Assembly: GCA_031262695.1 (NCBI GenBank)
Contig: JAISHF010000001.1
Coordinates: 62,001 to 126,000, forward strand
Direction of reading: 5' to 3'
Origin: Candidatus Nomurabacteria bacterium
Lineage (GTDB): Bacteria > Patescibacteriota > Saccharimonadia > Saccharimonadales > Saccharimonadaceae
Length of the DNA stretch: 64,000 bases
Position numbers and translations under genes: made by a program. The notes under the pieces were generated by a model. It ran no database searches, was not told the origin of the DNA, and was given only the letters and a program-made list of their open reading frames with translations. This document shows, one piece after another, positions 59,388-64,000 of this stretch (its first letter is position 1; every line of letters begins with the position of its first letter).

Positions 59388-60156
59388 CGAGCGCGACGCG
59401 GTAGATACCGAAAACGCGGAGGGAATTCTTGCGTTGGAGGTAGGCGAGGAGGTATTTAATAACAATGACGCCGACGATGAAGGCGGCGAGGTTGCCGAGA
59501 ATAAGCGGGAGGAGGTTCTCTCCCCAGTAGGCACGGTCAGTGCTAGATAAAAATCCTTTGGCGACGACGCCCAGAAAAAGCGGGATGCTGGCGAGGAAGG
59601 AATATTCGGCGGCATCATGGGAGTTGAGCCCGAGCAGGCGGCCGGTGATAATCGTAGCGCCTGAACGGGAAACGCCCGGAATTAGTGCGACTGATTGGCT
59701 AAGGCCGATAACGAGGGCTTGGGATTTTTTGATTTTGTCAAATTCTAGTGGCTTGGCTTTGATTTTGACAACGATTTGGTTTAAGAAAATCATAATTAAA
59801 CCGACTGTTGCCATTGCGATAGCGACGACGGCGGCGTGGCCAAAAAAGCTAGTGTTTGCGATAAAATCGCTGAGCGTTAGGCCGAGAATGCCGGCTGGGA
59901 TTGCGGTAATTAGTAAGTTAATTGCTAAGCCCCATTTTTTGCGGGCAAAAACGTCGGTAATAATTTGCCAGATTTTCTTGCGAAAAGCGACGAGTAGGGC
60001 AAGCAAAGTGCCGAGGTTAATCATCTCAACAAATAGATGGTCGACACCGCCCGCCAAATAGTCTTGCGCCAGTGCCAAATGCCCGCTGGAACTAACCGGA
60101 ATAAACTCGGTCAGCCCCTGCACCACGCCATAAATAATCGCTAGCCAAATTGTCAT
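59347..60156 (-). CDS. uppP: Undecaprenyl-diphosphatase
   Basis: 269 aa. Regenerates the lipid carrier C55-P from C55-PP. GVVQGLTEFIPVSSSGHLALAQ (first signature, with the E and S/H residues) and SQSVALIPGVSRSGATII (second, with catalytic Arg region) are intact. Start MTIWLA lies 6 nt behind TATAAT (60163-60168), rejecting the longer frame to 60171. Partner of uppS at 6.6 kb. Confidence 0.95.
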   Translation of the reverse strand: MTIWLAIIYGVVQGLTEFIPVSSSGHLALAQDYLAGGVDHLFVEMINLGTLLALLVAFRKKIWQIITDVFARKKWGLAINLLITAIPAGILGLTLSDFIANTSFFGHAAVVAIAMATVGLIMIFLNQIVVKIKAKPLEFDKIKKSQALVIGLSQSVALIPGVSRSGATIITGRLLGLNSHDAAEYSFLASIPLFLGVVAKGFLSSTDRAYWGENLLPLILGNLAAFIVGVIVIKYLLAYLQRKNSLRVFGIYRVALASVVLVALSLTQL

Positions 60157-60173
60157 AGATATATTATACACTA

Positions 60174-61124
60174 CTAATACCAGTAGACAAAAGTAGCGTC
60201 AATGTTTTGGAGGTTTTGGAGGGTGAGGTGGGTGTCTTCGATGGCGCGGCGGACTTGGGCGGACTTGAGGCCGTATTTGATTTTGACTTTGATGTAGGCG
60301 CGCTGGTAGTTTTCGCCGTAGTCGTGGAAATCTATACCGACAACTTGGGTGAATGCGGGGTTTTTGAGGACGAGTTCGCGGATAGCGGCGAGTTTTTTCG
60401 GGTCGGCGGCGCGACCGAGGAGGAGACTGAGGCTATCGGTGAAGGCACGGATTGCTTGGTAGGCGACAAAAACGACCACGATAAGACCGGCGACGCCGTC
60501 AATGGCGATGCCGGTGGAGCGAGCAAGCAGGGCGGCGGCAAAAACGACTGAGGTGACGGCGACATCACTGAGCGAATCGCGGGCGGCGGCGGAAATCAGC
60601 ACGGATTTAAGGGCGCGGTTGCGCCAATAATAGACGAACGCCATCACGGCTTTGGCGATGATAGAAATCACCAGCACGACCAGCACTGCATAACTGAAAT
60701 TGACGGGTTCTGGCTGGATGATGCTCTGGATTGAAGAGCGGGCAAGCGCCAAAACGGCGATAAAAATAAAAAACGAAACAATCATACCGCCAATGTATTC
60801 GGCGCGGCCGTGACCGTGAGGGTGGTCGGCGTCTTTGCTTTTGGCGGCGATTTTGAAGCCGATTAAAACGACAAGGGCGCTGGAAGCGTCGGTGAGGTTA
60901 TTGACACCGTCGGCAATAACGGCGATACTACCACTGATAGCGCCAACGATAAGTTTGGCGACTGACAAAATTAAGTTCGCGACAAGCCCAAAAACGCCCG
61001 TGGCGAAACCTTGCGAATAGCGCTTGGAGGTGCCGATATGCCCGACCTCGATGTTTGGCTCGGACGCTTTGGTTGGCTGGTCTAGGGCTGCCGCTTTATT
61101 GCCCACCGCTTTGGTTTTATTCAT
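60174..61124 (-). CDS. Cation diffusion facilitator (metal efflux)
   Basis: 316 aa, six helices plus a C-terminal cytoplasmic domain. VIADGVNNLTDASSALVVLI and KDADHPHGHGRAEYIGG are the helix-2 and DHPHGHGR signatures; helix 5 has SAAARDSLSDVAVTSVV with the second metal site. Exports Zn, Mn, Fe or Co by proton exchange. Start MNKTK overlaps the stop of the thioredoxin-like gene; a longer frame to 61151 is rejected. Confidence 0.92.
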   Translation of the reverse strand: MNKTKAVGNKAAALDQPTKASEPNIEVGHIGTSKRYSQGFATGVFGLVANLILSVAKLIVGAISGSIAVIADGVNNLTDASSALVVLIGFKIAAKSKDADHPHGHGRAEYIGGMIVSFFIFIAVLALARSSIQSIIQPEPVNFSYAVLVVLVISIIAKAVMAFVYYWRNRALKSVLISAAARDSLSDVAVTSVVFAAALLARSTGIAIDGVAGLIVVVFVAYQAIRAFTDSLSLLLGRAADPKKLAAIRELVLKNPAFTQVVGIDFHDYGENYQRAYIKVKIKYGLKSAQVRRAIEDTHLTLQNLQNIDATFVYWY

Positions 61125-62178
61125 AAAGCCCCGTGTGTCTTCGCCCGCCAAAGATGAGGGTTGGGATGCCTTTGGCGTTAATGCGGTCGTCTACGATGTG
61201 GCGATAACTTTGCAGGGCGTCTTTGACCTCGTCGCTTTCTGACAGGTTGCGGACGCGGTCAATTTCTATCGGGCTGGCGCCAAACTCCAAAAGCCAGCTG
61301 TCTAGCAAGTTAGTGGCGGCGGTGGCATCCAGGCGTTTGATGGCCTCTTGGTAGTTGATGCCATTTTGGTCGCTAGCAGTAAAAATGCGTTCTAAAATAC
61401 GCCAGTCATAAGGCGTGCCGTCGCTTGGCTTGACTTCGGCAAGGCGAATTGCCGTTAAATAACTGGCAACAAGGCGGGAGTTCGGGAAGCGGTCGGCGCC
61501 CGTACTGGGGTTTACGATAACATAGGGAATATAGGCGACATTATAGCGGTCAAAAAAGCCGTCGGCTTGCTGGTTACGGAAGGAGGCAAGGCAGATGGCG
61601 CAGCCGGGGTCAAAAATGTCAAGGGCGGTCGCGCGGCTCGCGTCATAACTCCAATAACTGGTATTTTGTGGCAGATATTGCTTGGCGTCCCAGCGGCGAA
61701 TGCGGTCGGGGATGCCAACGAAGATTTCGCCCCATTCGGTGAACCAGCGGCCAGCGGCTTCAAGCGGGTTTTTCGGTTCGGCTTGGTCAATGCCGCAAAC
61801 ATCGGCCGAGAGTGAGCAGTTAGATGGTTGCGAAACATTGCAGGTGCCAAAAACCCAGAGCGAAAGGCCGGCTTTGGCGCCCTCAACAAGGCTCCAAACA
61901 GTCAAGGCAACGATAAGAACGGCGGCGACTTCAATGCCCGCAGAAATTGGCTTGACGAGTTTCGGCTTTCTTACGACAACTTTACTCAAAATGCTGTTTT
62001 TGATGTCGTCCTTGAAGTTGGTTTCGCATTTTTGGAGGCGGACCTTTTTCCAGACGCAGCCCCAAGCCTTTTTGAAGGTGACCCAATATTTGGCGCCGAT
62101 GTCGCGGCGAAAAATTGACAGAACCGCCACAAAAACTGAGAGCAGGGCGAGGACAATAAACGCCGCAACGCAAACCAT
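61117..62178 (-). CDS. Membrane protein with thioredoxin-like CxxC domain
   Basis: 353 aa. Helices at about 1-20 and 83-105, then an outside domain. ATALDIFDPGCAICLASFRNQ carries a CAIC pair in thioredoxin position, followed by YNVAYIPYVIVNPST, and near the end INAKGIPTLIFGGRRH gives the cis-Pro strand of DsbA/thioredoxin folds. An outside thiol oxidoreductase is likely. It overlaps the SufS-like gene by one base and the CDF gene by 8 nt, so the three form an operon. Confidence 0.7.
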   Translation of the reverse strand: MVCVAAFIVLALLSVFVAVLSIFRRDIGAKYWVTFKKAWGCVWKKVRLQKCETNFKDDIKNSILSKVVVRKPKLVKPISAGIEVAAVLIVALTVWSLVEGAKAGLSLWVFGTCNVSQPSNCSLSADVCGIDQAEPKNPLEAAGRWFTEWGEIFVGIPDRIRRWDAKQYLPQNTSYWSYDASRATALDIFDPGCAICLASFRNQQADGFFDRYNVAYIPYVIVNPSTGADRFPNSRLVASYLTAIRLAEVKPSDGTPYDWRILERIFTASDQNGINYQEAIKRLDATAATNLLDSWLLEFGASPIEIDRVRNLSESDEVKDALQSYRHIVDDRINAKGIPTLIFGGRRHTGLYE

Positions 62179-63332
62179 TAAGCCTCCAAAACCTTTCGCA
62201 TGGCGTCTTGGAACTTAGCAATATCGGATTCGCGGTTGTGCAGCCCGAGCGACACGCGGACGAGCGGCGGATAGTTGTTTTGGTGGCTCAAATAATAGTG
62301 GGCGCAAAAATAACCAGTGCGGACCATAATGTTTTCATGACTTAGTGCAGCTCCAAGCAGGTGCGAATCAAGGCCTTCCACACAAAAACTGAGGGTCGGC
62401 GAAAATTCGCGATTTAGTAATTTTATGCGATTCTGACCCCTTAAAAACTCAAAATTACTCTTGGAGTAAGCCATGAGATTTTTGGTGTTTTGCTGCATTC
62501 GCCAGTCAATCGCAGCGCCGAGGGCAATGATTTCGCCCCACGCTTGGAGACCAGCCTCAAAACGAGTGTAAATGTGGGCGGGATTTTCGGCGGAGAGTTG
62601 GAAGGTGGACTTTTCAACATCATCAACCATACCACCGCCCAGAAAATTGACTTCTAGTTTTGGCAAAAGGTCTTTATGGGCGACGATAATGCCAAGGCTT
62701 GGGGCATACATTTTGTGGGCACTGGCGCAAATGGCGTCGGCTTCGGTCTTGGCGAGGAGTTCGGCGTTGTGGGCAAGGGCTTGGGCGGCGTCAAGAATAA
62801 TAATACCTCCCTGCTGATGGATTTTTTTGACGATTTCTTTCAAGTTTTTGAGTTCGCGGCCGTCAATGTTAGAAACAGCGCCAAACACGACAATGGACTT
62901 TGTGAAATCGTGGCTAGAGTTGATGCTGCCGTCAGGTTCACGGTCAATGACTTCACGCGGGATGCCGAGCCGTTTGGCGGCGGCGATGGTGGCGAGGAAC
63001 GGCGAGTTATGTTCTAAGTTGCTGGTGATGATTTTGACGAATTGGTTTGGTGCAATTTGCGACAAGATTAAATTGAGGCCATAAGTAGTGTTGAGGGTAA
63101 AAGATGTGAAATATTCGCGTGGGCTAAGTTTGAGATATTGAAGGACTTTGGCGCGGGTGGCGGCGACTTTTTCGTCAGTTTGTTTGCCCCAAGCGTATTT
63201 GACGCGCTCGCCGCAAGAATTGAAATTTTGATAATAATCGTTAAGGGCTTGAATTACTGGGGCAGGGCGCAGGCTCTGGCAGGCCGCATCAAAATAGGCG
63301 GCGTCGGGGCTGAGATAAGCAAAATCGTCCAT
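62178..63332 (-). CDS. SufS/CsdA-like class V PLP enzyme, probable cysteine desulfurase
   Basis: 384 aa. ADAICASAHKMYAPSLGIIV holds the PLP lysine; ITSNLEHNSPFLATIAAAKR and GAVSNIDGRELKNLKEIVK follow the family; MVRTGYFCAHYYL holds the Cys that takes up sulfur. It is shorter at the N-terminus than SufS. It would supply sulfur for Fe-S clusters or tRNA thiolation. First gene of the three-gene unit; ATG 6 nt behind TATAAT (63339-63344). A perfect palindrome copy encodes AYSKSNF. Confidence 0.85.
   Translation of the reverse strand: MDDFAYLSPDAAYFDAACQSLRPAPVIQALNDYYQNFNSCGERVKYAWGKQTDEKVAATRAKVLQYLKLSPREYFTSFTLNTTYGLNLILSQIAPNQFVKIITSNLEHNSPFLATIAAAKRLGIPREVIDREPDGSINSSHDFTKSIVVFGAVSNIDGRELKNLKEIVKKIHQQGGIIILDAAQALAHNAELLAKTEADAICASAHKMYAPSLGIIVAHKDLLPKLEVNFLGGGMVDDVEKSTFQLSAENPAHIYTRFEAGLQAWGEIIALGAAIDWRMQQNTKNLMAYSKSNFEFLRGQNRIKLLNREFSPTLSFCVEGLDSHLLGAALSHENIMVRTGYFCAHYYLSHQNNYPPLVRVSLGLHNRESDIAKFQDAMRKVLEA
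62455..62469 (-). repeat. 15-bp dispersed palindrome, perfect
   Basis: TTACTCTTGGAGTAA on plus, in the SufS-like gene, read as YSKSN. Confidence 0.85.
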
Positions 63333-63356
63333 ATATATATTATATCATATCGGGGC

Positions 63357-63417
63357 TTCACTCCGATGCAGAGCGGCTCGGATTTTTGCATAAGCGGCCG
63401 CTCTGCGCCGTAGTGAA
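63357..63417. terminator. Long interrupted inverted repeat
   Basis: TTCACT / AGTGAA outer arms, an inner 2-bp step, then a 10-bp perfect stem GCAGAGCGGC (63368-63377) with GCCGCTCTGC (63397-63406). It lies between the SufS-like promoter and the end of the next gene upstream, so it may be that gene's terminator despite lacking a T run. Confidence 0.5.
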
Positions 63418-63433
63418 ACGGCAGGGGAGAGCG

Positions 63434-64000
63434 TTATGGCGGTAATATAATGTGAGGACGCTCCCCAGCAGCCGCAGCTTGGGCGGCTGGGATGCCGATG
63501 GTATTTTTGAGGCCGTTGGAGTAGCCAAAGGTGGCGGCGTTATTGCCGGCATCAACGTAGTCTTGAGCGACATGCTTGAACAGCTCGGTGGCGTCAAGTT
63601 TGGTGCCGTCTGGCTTGCCGTCGGCGCCATAGTTGGTCAGGAATGCGTCCATATTATTATCTAGTTGGCCAACGGTTTGCAGGTTCATCTGTGCGGCAAT
63701 TTGGCGGCGGAGCGAACCGTCCTTGTCATATTGCGCGAGTTCTTTGAGGGCTTCACCGTGCATAGTGCCGTAGGTCTTTTTATATTTGCCGTCCTTGATT
63801 ACCTTGCCGATGCCGTTCTCCTTATCCCCCATGAAGTCAGCAAAAGAACCCGTGTAGCCTTTCTCAAACATGGCTTTACCATAAGCGCTGCGAGCAAAAG
63901 ATTCTTCTTTGGCCTTTGGGCTGTTGAGAATCTGCCCAAGGCGGCCACGGCCACGGGCATCACCACCCCATTTCTTCATATAAGCATCTTGCAAGGCGGC
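63434..64000 (-). CDS. C-terminal part of an unrecognised, probably large protein
   Basis: At least 188 residues; the frame is open to the window edge, so the N-terminus is missing. The visible part is soluble, Gly/Ala/Lys-rich and helical (KAKEESFARSAYGKAMFEKG, FADFMGDKENGIGKVI, KELAQYDKDGSLRRQIAAQM), with no membrane segment and a C-terminal PHIILPP. It resembles the long soluble tails of VirB6/TrbL-like secretion channel proteins, but nothing here proves that. Confidence 0.45.
   Translation of the reverse strand, partial: AALQDAYMKKWGGDARGRGRLGQILNSPKAKEESFARSAYGKAMFEKGYTGSFADFMGDKENGIGKVIKDGKYKKTYGTMHGEALKELAQYDKDGSLRRQIAAQMNLQTVGQLDNNMDAFLTNYGADGKPDGTKLDATELFKHVAQDYVDAGNNAATFGYSNGLKNTIGIPAAQAAAAGERPHIILPP

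Noticed and set aside
1-64000. CRISPR array
   Set aside because: No set of regularly spaced direct repeats and no cas genes were seen.
1-64000. Alternative genetic code with UGA read as Gly, as in some CPR groups
   Set aside because: TGA ends many genes at the right place (gatA overlap, mod, holA, dinD neighbours) and conserved domains contain no in-frame TGA.

Overview
The window looks like chromosomal DNA of a small-genome bacterium of the Patescibacteria (CPR), most likely Saccharibacteria (TM7). The grounds are short, tightly overlapping genes on the standard code (UGA is a stop), a GatCAB amidotransferase, a DNA polymerase I with a shrunken proofreading region, a PilB/PilM/PilN/PilO-type pilus cluster, an LtaS-type Gram-positive envelope enzyme, lactate dehydrogenase as the only clear fermentation enzyme, and no amino acid biosynthesis. 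No rRNA gene is present, so the lineage call is an inference. About 20 genes start exactly 6-7 nt after a TATAAT-like box, which implies that many mRNAs are leaderless.

Layout. 0-3.3 kb: membrane proteins, a Fic gene remnant and an HELSH-motif protein. 3.3-7.6 kb: gatCAB, uppS and tRNA-Arg. 7.7-13.1 kb: a Mur-ligase-like protein, polA, mutM, holA and an rpsT with a histone-like tail. 13.2-17.1 kb: an accessory patch with a HEPN-like gene pair plus an anchored exported protein, a CdiA-CT-like nuclease and an AAA/DUF4143 ATPase, with palindromic operators between them. 17.1-22.1 kb: groES-groEL, a P5N-1-like nucleotidase, orn and ldh. 22.1-37 kb: envelope and housekeeping genes (RseP-type and CPBP proteases, frr, three glycosyltransferase-type proteins, HIT, pyrG, LtaS-like, ABC exporter). 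37.0-37.2 kb: a multi-hairpin RNA with no recognised family. 37.3-44.3 kb: a winged-helix regulator, recJ and the pilus operon.

44.5-56.9 kb: directly after tRNA-Met(CAT) lies a 12 kb island whose plus strand is C/A-rich, while the flanks are G/T-rich. It carries a PLD-helicase, a DUF4391 protein, DinD, a type III Mod, RhuM, a type III Res, three tiny genes including an FtsK-gamma-like protein, and an HTH protein. This is a composite type III restriction/helicase defence island. 56.9-64 kb returns to host composition: an FMN-binding split-barrel protein, TMEM175-like channel, MBL-fold protein, ZIP transporter, uppP, CDF transporter, thioredoxin-like membrane protein, SufS-like PLP enzyme, and the 3' part of an unrecognised gene.

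The strongest unexplained signals are a 15-bp dispersed palindrome (TTACTCCAAGAGTAA, ten copies, on both strands and in all reading frames), the structured RNA at 37.04-37.19 kb, the HEPN pair with its exported partner, and a two-hairpin repeat inserted in frame in polA whose stem covaries with an intergenic copy.
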